Positions 46,601 to 59,042 of a DNA stretch of 64,000 bases are shown here, piece by piece (position 1 is the first letter of the stretch; every line of letters begins with the position of its first letter). A model generated the notes under the pieces. It saw only the letters and a list, made by a program, of their open reading frames with translations. It ran no database searches and was not told the DNA's origin. Origin of the DNA: Boletus sp. NGJ (lineage: Eukaryota > Basidiomycota > Agaricomycetes > Boletales > Boletaceae); NCBI GenBank assembly GCA_019096195.1, contig JAGTXK010000243.1, positions 1-64,000 of the forward strand, in the 5' to 3' direction. The position numbers were made by a program, and so were the translations under genes.

Positions 46601-47200
46601 AGAAATCGGCATCTGGACAGACCTTTTGCAGGCAGAAAAGACGTTCACGCATATGGTACGCTGGCAGACCATCTCAAACAGAAGCTCACCTTGTGGAGAA
46701 GCTTTTCCATTTTCTCAAGGCGATTCTCGAGACTCTCCACGTATCTGAGATGCGAATGAGCGAATTTTCGAAAGGTTTGGTGGAGAAACACACCCCTTTG
46801 GGGGACCACGTTTCTGGGGAGGGGGTAGCGACAAACGCTGGCACCAACGAGGCCGGGACACACACCTTTGCAGCCTCGACATACGTGCAGTCAAGGCTAT
46901 AGGCGATGCAATTGGAACATTGATTGCCCGGCATCTGACTCCCGTCACCTTGGTGTAACCACATCAGATTTCCACGGAAAGAAAAGAAAAGAAAAAAGGC
47001 AGCGTGCTCACATCGAACTATAGACAGCATCCATGAGCGATCCTTGGAATCCTTATCGAGCCCCAAATGCAAAAAAGAAACGATTACTGACTCTTCTTGC
47101 GACGACACGTATCACATGCCCGTTGGACACGTCGCTTCTTGCTGTCCGGGACGATGGCCAGGTTGTCGATGCCGTCGTAGTCCTCCTCGGCGGAAGACAT
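43692..47200 (-). CDS. Zn2Cys6 fungal-specific transcription factor
   Basis: A multi-exon gene starting MSSAEEDYDGIDNL at 47200; an in-frame start at 47278 is an alternative. The binuclear zinc cluster reads CDTCRRKKIRCDG, then CSNCIAYSLDCTY. It is split by two introns around a 6-nt exon (47017-47012). A coiled linker YVESLENRLEKMEKLLHKVCP follows. The fungal transcription-factor middle homology region runs from about 46.45 to 44.8 kb (HLYFVRLNPLAPLLHRPSFE, VCFDRAMSSSLGRPCAIQDE). The C-terminus is rich in Q, S and P (43.7-44.5 kb) and ends DWGTYLSNVSGM. It is a nuclear DNA-binding regulator of unknown target genes. Confidence 0.88.
47012..47017 (-). other. 6-nt micro-exon in the zinc-cluster gene
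   Basis: The exon TTCGAT lies between intron 47091-47018 (donor GTCAGT) and intron 47011-46949 (donor GTGAGC). It completes the codons for I, R and the third cysteine of the cluster. Without it the conserved KIRCDG stretch cannot be formed in frame. Confidence 0.7.
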
Positions 47201-48728
47201 TATTGGATATGGATTGCCGTGTTCAGCGTCGTACTTATCTTCGATGGGTCCAAGAGGCTGGTTATGAATCACGAGCAAAAGGCGCGCGTGCTTGTACGCA
47301 GAACGAGTGGGAATTTAAATCAGAGCCGTCGGGCAGTGAAACCATTTGAAGCCTATAGCACTTTAGCCTTGACAATGATACACAGCCCTCCTTCGAACTC
47401 TCAGCCAATCCGAAAATTTTGTACACTGTGGCAAAACTCATGGGGCCACAAAAAAGTTTTTTACTAAACCCTGTCAGACACCCTTCGGGTTGGATTACGG
47501 ACGGTCTGCGGTCATTTCGATCACGTGTGTCGCGTTCCATCCCACGCGCCATCCTCCAGCGGAGGAGTTCCAACGCCGTGAGCCCTAGTACTGTTTCAGT
47601 CAAGAACGAGAATATTAATCCTATTTTACCGAGTCGTGTTTCGTCAACGATAAAATGGCGAGAAGCTTTCTCAGCGTTTTTTTTCCCTGACTTCACGTGC
47701 CCTTACGTACTGTAATCGACCAATCGATCCCTGGCAATTTGAAATGCCCGCCGAGCCACCACTCGCAGCTTGTCGTAGGCTGTCCACTCGTCGACAAGCA
47801 TCGCCTTCTTATACCTACCCCTCGCTTGTCGCCATGCGATGCTTCAAAACTACAGAAGATGGCTCGGGGTGGACTGTCAGAGGCAGTTGCAAGTTTTCTG
47901 GCATTTCGTGCCATAGTAGCATGTTGAAAATCTCAACCATTCGTCTACAATCACACTAGACCCTTGCACCGTAGTGGTAGCATTGAAGTGAATTGCACCA
48001 CAGTACCAACGCCTTCTCGCCAGAGCGACACCTACACAAGACTTCCTACGCAACCCTCTTGTCCGCGTCACGCCAAAACAACTCCCATGCACGGACCAAA
48101 ACAAGATCATTAAAAACAGCCACCTCCTCCCCAAGTACCGTACGATTGCCAGCGTACGATCCAAGAGGCACAAAGGAAAACCAGGCGTATAGTACCATAT
48201 ACTTGGAAAAAAAAAACAGCATTCAAATCAAAAAAGAAAGAAAGAAAGAAAGAACCACCGACCCCTCCGTGGAAGGAAAAAATGAAAATAACGAAACCAT
48301 GTACCAAGTAGGAAGACTATATACTACCGAGGGTTGACTATTGTTACAGCGTAAATGGACAGTGGGAATATGTGGACTACTAAAGACATGTTGACTGGAT
48401 GCGAGGCGGATAAGTGCGAAACGGTAATACGGATACGAAATGTGCAACCAAAAGGTATGACGGAGAGGGATCAAACCAACTCACCAACCCGAATCCCAGG
48501 GGCGCGGTCACAGGTAGTGAACACGCGTATGCTAGAGTAAGGAAAACAGCAACAGCAGGCGTCAATGTTAAACAATGAGGCATGAGATCAACAAGCAAGA
48601 GACGAGCATGTTCCGCACGATGGATGACGACCGAAAACGAGGTGACGCAACAACAAAAAGAGTGCAAGATGACCAGATAATTAGAAAATCCAATGTGATG
48701 GTCCAGAGGCAAATTGAAACGAACAAAT
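47201..48728. other. Intergenic region with an AAAG microsatellite
   Basis: It holds the promoter side of the Zn2Cys6 gene and the 3' flank of the 48729-51483 gene. At 48231-48255 is a run of AAAG units after poly-A. A minus-strand frame of 144 codons (47262-47696) overlaps the likely 5' leader and shows no domain. Confidence 0.5.
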
Positions 48729-51483
48729 TTACCACCCCGAATAGTGGTAGTCGTCAGCCCAACTTCGGTTCCGCGCCATGGCACGACGCCTTCGTTCGTC
48801 CTTGTCCTGGGCCTCCGTCGACGTGTCCTTGATACCTTCGCTGCTCGTCGAAGTCAGTGGTCGCAGACCACCTATCCCTTGGCTCGCTCTCCGCGCAGTG
48901 AGAGCAGGATTGGTGTTGCTGCTAACCTGACGTTCCCACAGCAATTGCCGGCGCATACTCTCCGACAACTCCGTCTTGAGCATCCGTCGACGAGTAGTCC
49001 TTGGCGTCATGGGCGGCGCAGCTGCGGGAAGATTATACGGATGACCGAGTGGAATAGGTGCGGTAGTCGAGCTCAACAAGCTCGGTCCCACCTCCATAGC
49101 AACAGGCTGGATAAGATGCGACGCGGTGCCTTGCTCCGAACTTCGGCGTGACATTAGGGCCTGCAACTTCTGCTGAGCAACGCTCTGCGACATCTGAATT
49201 TTGTCATCCGCGTCGTCACCACTGTCATCTTCCATCTCTTGCTCCTTGGGTGGTCCCTTGGGGCGGTATCCGTTTTTCTCCTTTTCCTGCCGCTCCGTAG
49301 CAGACGAGGTCGGCGGTCTCGAACTACTGACAGCAGTGATCTGTGCCGCCATCGGGAGCGCTGCTGCACTCTTACTCGAGGACAATCGCGGAGGAGCATA
49401 TGCGCTGCTACTCCTTTGCGGCACGAGCACACGCTGCAGCGGCTGCTGATACTGACGCGAAATGTCAGCTGACGACCGAGTTGTCCGATACGGATGGTTC
49501 GGTGGGAAGATTGCGGGGTTCGGGTTCATAAGCTGCGATAAAAGCCCCGATTGTGTGCGATTGAGATTCGAGTACGAACGCTTGGGAACTTTGGCGAACA
49601 GCTCGCGTTGACGCTGAGCTTCCAGTGCGGCTTCATGCAGCCGACTCTCCTCTGCCTTGCGTGCCTGGTCGTCGGCGTCCATCTCCTCAGAAGCCCACCC
49701 TTCAGAATCTTCCCCGTCCGTGGTCTCGTATTCCTCTGATGACGTACTGGCGACAACGATTGTCTTACGTGATTGGGCGTTGGCATTGCCGTTGCTGTTC
49801 ACGTTCCCCGCCACGTTCGGTTTCACGGTACCATTAGCATTCACGTTGCCAGCGGCGATGTGACCATTGGCAAATCCTTTGGGTATGACAGGGGGTTGCG
49901 CCTGTGGAAGAGACACCTTTGGCGGTTGAATAACCGCGAGCCCATTAGCCACAGAGGAAGGTCTCGCATGGCCTGTGCTCGTCGAACCATTGGCTGACCG
50001 GGACCCATTCGAGGACCCTGAGCCGATATTAAACATGGCAATCTTCTTTTCCGCACGCTCCAATTGGGGATGCTGCTGCTGCTGCTGTGCCGATAGCTTC
50101 CTGATCATCGATAGCGCAACGTGTTTTGCTGGATGCTTCACTAGGGGGCGCTTCCCAGCTTCTTTTCCCCTTTTCGGCTTATTTTGACGACAATGTGCAG
50201 GATGTCTCGCCCCAGCTCCCGCAGCAGCAGTGGTCGATCGTCGATCGTCCTCCCCCTCATCGTCCTCGTCCTCCTCGTCCTCCTCCTGATCTTCCTTGTT
50301 ATCGTCATCCACATCCACATCAGTCAAGACACTCTTCACCTGGCTTGACGTAGCGCTACTCGCCTCGAACAAGTCAGACGGCGACTTTCCACTGGCAGTC
50401 GAGACGTCACCCCTTTCAGGCGAGCCATCGTCGGGAGATTGTTGAAGGAAGAAGCGACGGTCCGGCTGTCGGGCCGGAGTATGGGATGTCGACGGCTCCC
50501 TAGAGATCAGTGAGAGAGGCGATTGTGATTGTTGTGGGTGCACGTCCGGGGCGGGAACTGTGGGCCGGAGCGCGGGCGGGGGCAAAGGTGGTAAGAGGAA
50601 CGTAGATGGGGGCTGTGGAGCGCCTGGTGTGTCATCATGTAATACCGGTGTCGTTGGCGGGGTCGGATGCGGGGTTGGATTGACGACCACGACGCGAGGA
50701 AATGTTGACTGTGCAGGTGTCGGCAGGTGGACGACTGGTACGTTGAGATCAGAAGACCGAACCGTCGACGGAGGCGTTGACAAAACTGCGGTTGTGGTGG
50801 TAGCAGAGGTTGACTTTGGCTGGGGAATAAAAATTTGGTTTGGCAACATGTCGACAATCAAACGGCCAACGCCAGACGTTGGTGTGCCACGGGTAGAAGG
50901 ACTGAGAGGAGCGGTGGTCCCTGAGGAGTGGTCGTGCGGAGATATTCGTGGGCGTTCCGGCGTTGACGGGGGAACCATAGTGGGCATTGGTGGCAACGGT
51001 GATGGCGATGCCTGATCAGAAGGCGACGGCAGCCCGGATGAAAGGACTACAAGAAAGGCAACGAGCAGTGAGTTAGTCATAGCCCGAATTGAGCTGCATT
51101 AGGCAGTTTTAGGCAAGAGGCGCTTACCCTGGAGTTCGGGTGATACCTTCTCGTTGGTGCGGGCGGGGAAGTAGTAGGAGGAGCGGAATCGGTCGTCTTT
51201 CGGATGAGGAGTGGCCAATTCCGAGGTAGATGGCTGGTAGGAGACCTGTGCCTGAATGAGCTCGCGATACCACAACCGCCAAGAGATGTTTTCTAGACGA
51301 TGGCCATCCTGTACAGACTCTTTGCACTTTGTGAAGACTGATAAAGTCAGAGATGGCGTGATAAAGTGGATTGGAACACAAGAGCTCACCTGTCCAGAGA
51401 CCGTGGAGCGCGTCCTGACCCTGGAGATCCCTGACAGCCTCTGCGGTGACAGAGAGAATGGGGACGGGAAATGTGGGCAACAT
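48729..51483 (-). CDS. areA GATA-like (DUF1752) / DUF3295 regulatory protein
   Basis: Three exons (51483-51390, 51337-51128, 51046-48729) give about 873 residues starting MLPTFPVPILSVTAEAV. Residues about 25-60 (LHGLWTVFTKCKESVQDG, RLENISWRLWYREL) match the short areA GATA-like domain of fungal nitrogen regulators. It has no GATA zinc finger. The long middle is disordered: proline/serine-rich, an acidic block of about 20 D/E residues near 50.25-50.3 kb, polyQ near 50.08 kb and N/G/A repeats. The end has LKTELSESMRRQLLWERQ and finishes RSWADDYHYSGW, typical of DUF3295. By family it is probably a nuclear or signalling regulator of nitrogen metabolism. That role is inferred. Confidence 0.85.
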
Positions 51484-52701
51484 GGGTCGCCACAAGGGAG
51501 GGAGGGAGCGAAGAGGAGTTGGCGGGATAAACGAGAGGGGGATATATAATGAATCCTTTGGAAGCGGGAGAAGACGAGGTAAAAAGTGGAAGCCCAAGAA
51601 GGATTGCACACGGGCAGAATCCGGAGGTTGAAAGGATCACGGTTCCTTGATGATGCAACCGAGGAGAGCGGGTGATCCGTGCACGACGGGAGCACTGAGT
51701 CTTGTCGTCGTTGGGGACGGTTGCGAGCAACGGCGGGCGGCCGTGTGCGTTGTGGTGAGAGAAGGAGGGGCTGGTGACGAGACAGCCTTGTGAGCGTCGA
51801 GCAGCTGGCGTTCCAGTGACAAATTACTCCCGTGCTAACAGCTCGGCCCGACACGCTAACCATTTAGCAAACCAATTATTTATTTATTTATTTTTGAGCG
51901 CCGTTTCGTGTCGGCCCGCTTCGGAAGAGGGTCGGCGTACATGTGAATCTTGGGTCACGGTACGCCTTCATATTTCCTTTTCATTCTCGCCCCTCCGCAT
52001 TTTATCTTCACGTAATGTCCGCATACATACATTCGTGCCTGCTGCCAGGAGTGCCGTTCACGGATCTCCTTTGGCCCGTCCTATCGCAGATCGTCTTCAT
52101 CGATGGTTTGCCAGGTACTAGACATAAAAGGTGGCACCTTCTAGGTAGCAATTGCAACGTAGTCTGGGGAATCCTCGGAGAACGTCGTGAGACAGTGCAG
52201 TTATTGAGGTTGCTATTGTACCGTACTGCAGTTGACGTTGATATTTGAAACTGCAGGACGCGACTGAAACACGACCGATCAGGTAACGAGGTCGCGGAGC
52301 CTACACAACAACTCAGCAGTCACAGATCAGTTACGGTGAGCCGACTCCGACGTGGGCAATTGGGTTGAGATCATGTATGGTTGCGGATTTGAGCCACCAC
52401 CGCCTCTGAGCTTTCGTTCGACAACTCATCACGGGAATCGAAGTGTGGGGTAACGCTGGTAATATCTGTCACCTCATTTCACCCCTTTCAGAAATGTAAT
52501 CAAGTCCGCGCCGAACAGGGTGCCGATCGAGAACCTACACTGCTTGCCAGTCACCTCGACCGAGCACAACGATTCAAGCCTGCACGTTCCTTGATACCTG
52601 AGGCGTTTAAATATGACTAGACACCCCGATAGTAAACCCACGTGTCACTTGTCAGAGGACGGACGAGGAAGCCAATCAGAGACCGACGGGCGTTGATCGA
52701 C
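51484..52701. other. Intergenic, no gene recognised
   Basis: The 5' flank of the DUF1752/DUF3295 gene. Polypyrimidine-rich sequence near 51.5-51.7 kb (minus strand) fits a promoter. A TTTATTTATTTATTT run lies at 51877-51893. No coding domain was seen. Confidence 0.4.
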
Positions 52702-54062
52702 TTACCCACGAATCGGCAGAGACCGTAAGACCCTGTTATGCACGAAACCAACCGCCATTCCCCACGCCATAATACTCACTTCTTGACACTCCAAGTGCAC
52801 GAGGCCGTTTTTCCCCATTCGTGGCGTCAAACCAGGGGGGTCGATGATCATAGATCTCACCGCTACCTTCCATCTCTGCCGTAAACGAAGACGGAAGCCA
52901 AGCTGGTCTGCCACGAGGTCCACAGAAAGCACGTTGAATTCGGTCGCGAACGTGTGCACCACAGGGGCACAGCGACCGTGCGTGCCACCCAGAGTCTCGA
53001 TGGCTCGACGATCCGCAATGTCAGCTTTTGCAAAGGGCATCACGGAATAGGAGGAAGGCGGATCGGGATTGGAACTCATCCGAGAGCTAGCTGCGTAGAC
53101 GTGGTTGGTTGCTGTTGGGGCCAATCACCACGACTTGCGCTTCTTCGAAGTGATCGACAAACTCGTGTAAGTCTGCCTACAGCATGTAAAATTGGAGCAC
53201 TGCTGCCGTACCATGTGTCGCACCACCCACGAGTTTTAAGTGCAGGGTGTAAACAAACGCACCAAATTACGTTAAAAAAACGGCGTGGGGTAGACATACA
53301 AATCCATCACGTTGCTAGGCGATGAAGGGTGCGGACAGGCCAGACGGGTGACTTGAAATGCGTTAGGAGGACGGTGTGCGGGGGTCGAAATGCATCCGTG
53401 CGAATCGTCCGCGTCAAGAGATTCGGATGAAACTTGAAGGTACCGATATATGATATCGAGCTGAACTTGGTCCGCGGAGCAGAGAGTAGATGCAAATGTA
53501 ATGCAGAAGCGATGGCCAGGACGACACGGTCGTCCATCACCATCAATGGGTGGATGGTTAGCGATTCTATGGTGGTTAGGTGCAGCCCTGACGCTACAAC
53601 GTCGGGTGGTTACAGAACGCTCGAAATACATAGAATAGATATATACCTAGAGCTGAGTGAAGCTATTGGCAATTCAAGTGAAACCGACGGATTAAACCGC
53701 GTTCTCCCATTCGTTTCATCCTCCCGAAACCGTCGTCAAATGTGGGGCGTGTGGGGAATCAGATGCAAATTAGGCCCTGAACCTGCAGCGATATAGATCT
53801 CCAAGGAGATTGGATGGCCAATCTCGTCATGTAATAGAGACTTGATACGAGCAACCGCAGAGCCAAGCGTCGACTGGAATTTACTGTAAATCGGTATATT
53901 GCATTCTGCGTAGTAGAGAATGCAGGGAACTTGGGGTCTGACGGAAATTCTGGTCTGGGAGTCGGATGGACTCGGAGGACCACTGAGTTCCGACGCGCGG
54001 GTCCATTTCAAACTCCTCAGATGAGCTCTAGATGCCATGAAAATCGTGGGACTTGGATCCAT
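52702..54062 (-). pseudogene. Possible decayed host gene, unrecognised
   Basis: Minus-strand frames of 80-140 codons follow each other (54062-53736, 53631-53272, 53124-52702) and contain plausible protein text such as FVDHFEEAQVVVIGPNSN and YSKFQSTLGSAVARIKSLL. The first phrase recalls basidiomycete F-box-type proteins. I cannot join them with convincing splice sites, and no start or domain is clear. Confidence 0.3.
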
Positions 54063-55213
54063 GCAAGAATGACACGTTGCAAGGTCTAAGTAAGTATGTT
54101 TGTTTCATCGACTCACACTGTCAGCGAGACTAAACCGGCTGCCAGCAGTAACGTCGAAATGTTGTTTGCGTACTAGACTCGACTTGAAATGGTTAGTATA
54201 TTGTCACTGCTTCAAGCCTCAACCCTGCAGAGACACCAACGATACGCATTGTCGGCGTGACGGACTTGCTACGGGATCTAGGTAAGTACTCTCTCGAACG
54301 CTAACAACCCCATGTATAAGCTGACAACGTTGAAGCCGTACGCCACGTCAATCAACCCTGGCATAGTGTGACGTTACATAATGTCTATACTAGACTAGCA
54401 TGGGAATCTGGCATGCACCATAGCGCTTCAAACATCAAGGATGAGTCGGAGGAAAGCTCAGTGTTCAAACAAGGCGGCATCGAAGCTACGCATCTGCAGA
54501 CTGGTGCATACCTGTTCCTTAATCTGAAAGGTGCTTAGGCGCTAGACACTGAAGGATCGATCCGATGGTGTCGCTGATGCGTGTACATTACACATTTCCG
54601 CTTTCGCCCTCGTCCACCCACATCCTGGCCAAGGCAACCTAGGATAAACCTCGAGGCAACAGGACCCTGTGACCCTATACAAGAATACACGATGGAGGCA
54701 TGCACGACAATGTGGCTTGCCTAGCGCCCATCTTTCTGGAAAGATCCGGGGGCCCCAGAGTCGGCATCTGCATTACCCGGTGTACATCCTGTGCATATAC
54801 AGTCTTAGTGGACCATCAGAAGACCGGAACTAGACACCCTGCGGAAGGAGGTGCAATGTTTTGAACCTGATATGGGTGAGTCACGTCATACTCCAGCCAC
54901 GGGGTTTTCACACAGCAAATTGTCCCCGCTGCTTCGATGCATGGATCGATGGGCCTCTCGCTCCACTATCACACATCGATTAGTCTATTCACTTTTCATC
55001 TATCAATCGAACTTGGGAGTACCTGCTGGCCAAACGTATTCAAGCTGTTGTAACGCCCCCTCGTTTTATTCGGCTCCCCTTCTTAATGCTCGGTCCTGCT
55101 CAGTCTTTGTCCACTCTTCATTCTTCCCTCAGTTGCGAAGCGAACAACTAAGGTGCGCTTTCATACCTACTGACGCTCACGGCATGCCGTCTTATCCAAT
55201 CTCATTCTAGTCC
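54063..55213. other. Intergenic, no gene recognised
   Basis: Short frames only. The last part, before 55214, is the likely promoter of the TENA gene. CT-rich tracts occur at 55070-55130. Confidence 0.4.
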
Positions 55214-56937
55214 ATGCATCGTTCTTCTGAAATAGCCAATTCAGTCATCTTTGGCTGGTACATTCCGATGTGGCTGCTGATGGGGGCTATCCCTTGTGTG
55301 TCTCCAATTGTCAATCCATGGGGCAGCCTCTCTCATTACTCATGGGACTCTCGAACCAGCTGCCATCCTCGGGCTAAACGTGTTTACTATCATCCCTGCA
55401 CCACATGAGGATCACATCCGAACTCTAATCGAGGGCAACCAGGAGTTCTGGGAGGATCTGGTAAATCACCCCTTCCCTCGCCAGATGGCCAGAGGCACAG
55501 CTCCTCTGAACGGGTTTCGACACTACATGATTGTAAGTCGAGTCCATATCCGTTTCCTTTTTGCTCGTCTCAACCCGAGCCACAGCAAGACGCCACTTAC
55601 CTAGAGTTTTACGCGCGAGTGAGAATGCAGTCCATCGCGCATTCGAGTTCCAATGCGTCCTTTAAGGACCTGGAGAACTTCGTGGCGAAGATGTCCAACA
55701 GCCTTCAGTATGCGACAGAGATGAGGAACGTCTGCGAAAAACAGCTGGGGATTCCACAGGACGTCGTTGCGAACGAGCCGATGTCGGAACAGCTCAAACA
55801 GTCTATTGCACTCTACGAAAGTGTCGCTCGAGAGGGTGATTGGCTTGAGTGCGTCCCATCGAGAATTTCGGCTCTTAGGCTTGGTCGACTAACAAGTGCC
55901 GTTCTCTCCAAAGCATGCACATCGTCCTTTTGCCATGCATCATGGTAAGTTGCATATTTGCCTGCATGAATCAAAGAGCTGATATCCTCCAGGGATACCA
56001 TACCATTGCTCACAGGCTATTAGTCGATCCGGCAACAATCAGAAGTATGTTCTTTCCTTTCTATTTGGGCTGAAAAGGCTGGATTGCGTCTTCTAGATAC
56101 ACTGTACTATACGCTGTGGATTCAAGAGAATGCAAGCGGGGGATCCTTTGAACGCTACAAGAGTGCGTGCTCACCACAACTATATCCTACATTTGTCGAA
56201 ATTTTTTTAATAGAGTTTATCAACGAACAAATCAACAAGCTCCCCAACAGCGAGAGGAGGTGGACATATTGGATCGATATCTTTGGTAAAGCGTGCCAAA
56301 CTGAAAAAGCTTTCCTCGACCTTGCATACGAAGACCTCACGTACGACGTCATCAGCGATGGCCGTTACAAGATTCGTAGCTACGGCAGAGGCGGCGTCTA
56401 CCTCGTTCCGAGTGAAGACGGTAGAGTCTTTGCGCAAGAAGATCCCGACGAAAACTGGACGGTTCGTGATTCACCCACAGCTTACACGCAGCTCGCGGCC
56501 AAAGCTAACCTGACCGACAGTGGGAACTGACGAACACTAGGGACGGCTACTTGATAAAGAACGTTGCAAGTGGGACCTTTCTCGGTGTCTCTGTCACAGA
56601 ACAGTTCCCACCCTACTACGAGGTCAACAGCAAGGGCGAAGGGTACAAGTCATGGTCACTCAACCCAATTGCTTTCCCCGGGAAACAGATGTACCAGTAA
56701 GCCCGGTGTCCAACTCGCTCGCGTTGCGCCTCATGGTTTGTTTTCGATAGATTGTTCGTCTCATCCAAGTTGCAGTTTACGCTCGACGTGGACGTCAATC
56801 AGAACAGTTCACGGGTACGTGTTGGAAGGGCCGCCATCGTACCCTCGTACGGCAGTTGAATTCGTTCATTACAGGTATTCGTGGCGAATGGCTACACGGG
56901 CTCCAGTCAAATGTGGTTACTGGAAGCTGTCGGGTGA
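55214..56937 (+). CDS. TENA/THI-4 domain protein fused to a ricin-B-like beta-trefoil
   Basis: Exons 55214-55295, 55360-55532, 55586-55848, 55914-55944, 55993-56044, 56097 onward and further small exons end at TGA 56935. The heme-oxygenase-fold TENA part shows LIEGNQEFWEDLVNHPFP, MARGTAPLNGFRHYMIQD and YLEFYARVRM; members often hydrolyse thiamine degradation products. The C-terminal 150 residues repeat three times a short strand ending in a tryptophan motif (ENWTV, KSWSL, SQMWLL), as in ricin-B lectins or I66 inhibitors. The N-terminus has a hydrophobic run (FGWYIPMWLLMG). At 56522-56524 the GGG run is one base short for a continuous frame, by real mutation or assembly error. Substrate and ligand are unknown. 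Confidence 0.8.
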
Positions 56938-58179
56938 ACGACTGTCAGAGGTTCGGTCGGTTGTAATCTCTATATTAGGAACGAACCTCGATGTAATAGT
57001 ATTGTAACGTACCCATGCCTGCAATGGAAATTGTTCGCCTTTTCGTTGACGGTCTTGCAAAGAAGAAGAAGGATCGTCCTTGTCGGGGACTGGAAACAGT
57101 GTGGATCGGAAAAGGATCGGGAGGTGAAACGTTGAAAAACGCTGTGGGAAGAGAATCGAGCGTGTGGATGCGCGTCGACTATCTATAAGAGTTGCCTCGA
57201 AGCGCACTCTAGAAAATCTTCCCCTCCTCGACTTTCGAATCAAAAAAGGTTACTACGGAGCCGAGAAACGCTGTACGCAGCAAAAGGATCAACCGCTGTC
57301 GACTCACGAGCAACTGCACGCGCTCACGTTTATTGGACTGGTCGCATATCGTCTAGATTCGTTTTCGTCCTTTTTTTTAAAAAAAAAAAAGAGAAAAAAA
57401 AACGTTAACCCACCCATCTCATCCGTGTCACAGTACGACCTCATCAGAGATGTCTAGATAAGTAGAACACTTTTTTCAACTTCCGAGGTACATCAAACAG
57501 CTCGAGCCTCTCATTGTGGCGACACACCTCAGAGTCAGAAACATGGACACATGGACCCATCGTTCATGATGCCCTCGGGATCAATCGATCACCGACCAAT
57601 ACGTCGAGTGTGTCGAGTCGGTAGGGCTGTGTCATAACCTCGGGCAATGGTCCATGGTCGCATCTCTGAAGATGATATTTTCATTCCCGTGGCGCCGTAC
57701 GTCCGTCCCCATCCCACACCCGCGTGCGTTGGCGTGACCGGGCGAGCGAGCGAGATGATGTTTATATCAGCTCGATATCACACCCGAGATTGAGCCTCAT
57801 CGAGGCACCCATGGATGGGGACAAGTCAGGCGTCACCGCTGCTTACCTCACTTGGTCACAGAACTTCCATATGGTTTGCCAATCTCCCGGTACGGACAAC
57901 GACGTGGTGTTTCTCGACGTCCTCCGACTCTCAAGCACTGGTTCATCAGACACATTTGGAGTTAAGAGACAGGCTGCAGAACTAAGTACATATGTTTTGT
58001 GGGATGGAGAGAAATCACGGACTGATGATGGATTTGAAGAGAGCCAACCATAGATATCCCAGATCTGCTCAATTGTCCCCATGGGATATGATTCGATGAC
58101 ATGACGACCAGCTCGCACGCATTGAATTTAGTAAGGTGGAGGTGGAGCTAAGGAAACTAAAGTGGACGGGTTGGTTGGT
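56938..58179. other. Intergenic, no gene recognised
   Basis: A poly-T/poly-A run lies at 57371-57402. The plus-strand frame 57724-58053 and minus-strand frame 57843-58118 overlap and show no domain. Confidence 0.4.
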
Positions 58180-58515
58180 GTCACAAATGTGATATATGCT
58201 CTATTAAACACATACAACACAGACTGGCAGCTTCAAAGCCATATATAAGGTGTTCTCCAAATGATGAACAATTAATATTAATTAATGTCAGGCAGATGAT
58301 TATTGACCAATGACCACAGCCTCTTTTTCTGCCTCCATCTTTCACCACTGCAATGAAAATCAAGGCAGACAAACAGGCTGTGGACGAATTAGGTCAGGGG
58401 ATGGATGCCATGGAGGGCAAGGTGCAGCACCTACAGGACACTGTGGACAACGTTCAGACAGAACAGAAGGGATTGTTTCAAGAAGTTGGCAGGGCCATCT
58501 GTAATATTAGTGTGC
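58180..58515 (+). mobile_element. CpG-poor insert, probable repeat fragment
   Basis: The stretch is AT-rich and nearly free of CpG, unlike the DNA on both sides. It encodes a short coiled-coil segment (ADKQAVDELGQGMDAMEGK) of the kind seen in transposon or gag N-termini. No terminal repeats or target duplication were found. Confidence 0.4.
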
Positions 58516-59042
58516 TCTCCCCGTCATGTCGTGACGTTCTCACTGTGGCACGAGGTCGTCCGAGTCCGTATCGTGCCGTGTTAGATATTTAGCACAAGAC
58601 CGTCCTGCCAAGAGGGTGCAGATGCGGCAAAAGATCGCCAACTCCAACCGAAATCCAATGCCTGATATGAGTTGGGATTGCACGCGTGTGGTTATGATAC
58701 ATGAGTTTGTCGAGCATTTATGTAGATAATAGATATGACGCAAAGTAGAAAGAGAGACGAGAAGGAAAGGGATGAGCATGATCTCTATGTATGCCGTGCA
58801 AAGACGATGTCCAGAAACGCATCATCTTTGCGTGAAAAATAAAGGGGAACTAGAGAATATGCGTGCGATGTCTACTCCACCCTTGAGTGTCCACCATCCC
58901 AAGCCACGCTTAGCAAACATGGCCAGCCCAGAAAATGATCGAGAGACCGAGATTCCCAGCAGATGAGCATGATCAAGGTAAAGCCATACCCATGCACCAC
59001 ACGTCGCACATCGCATCCTCAGCCTGGGGTCACTCCGGGCCT

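Noticed and set aside
48231-48255. Regular repeat, considered as a CRISPR-like array
   Set aside because: It is a plain AAAG microsatellite without spacers, in a eukaryotic genome.
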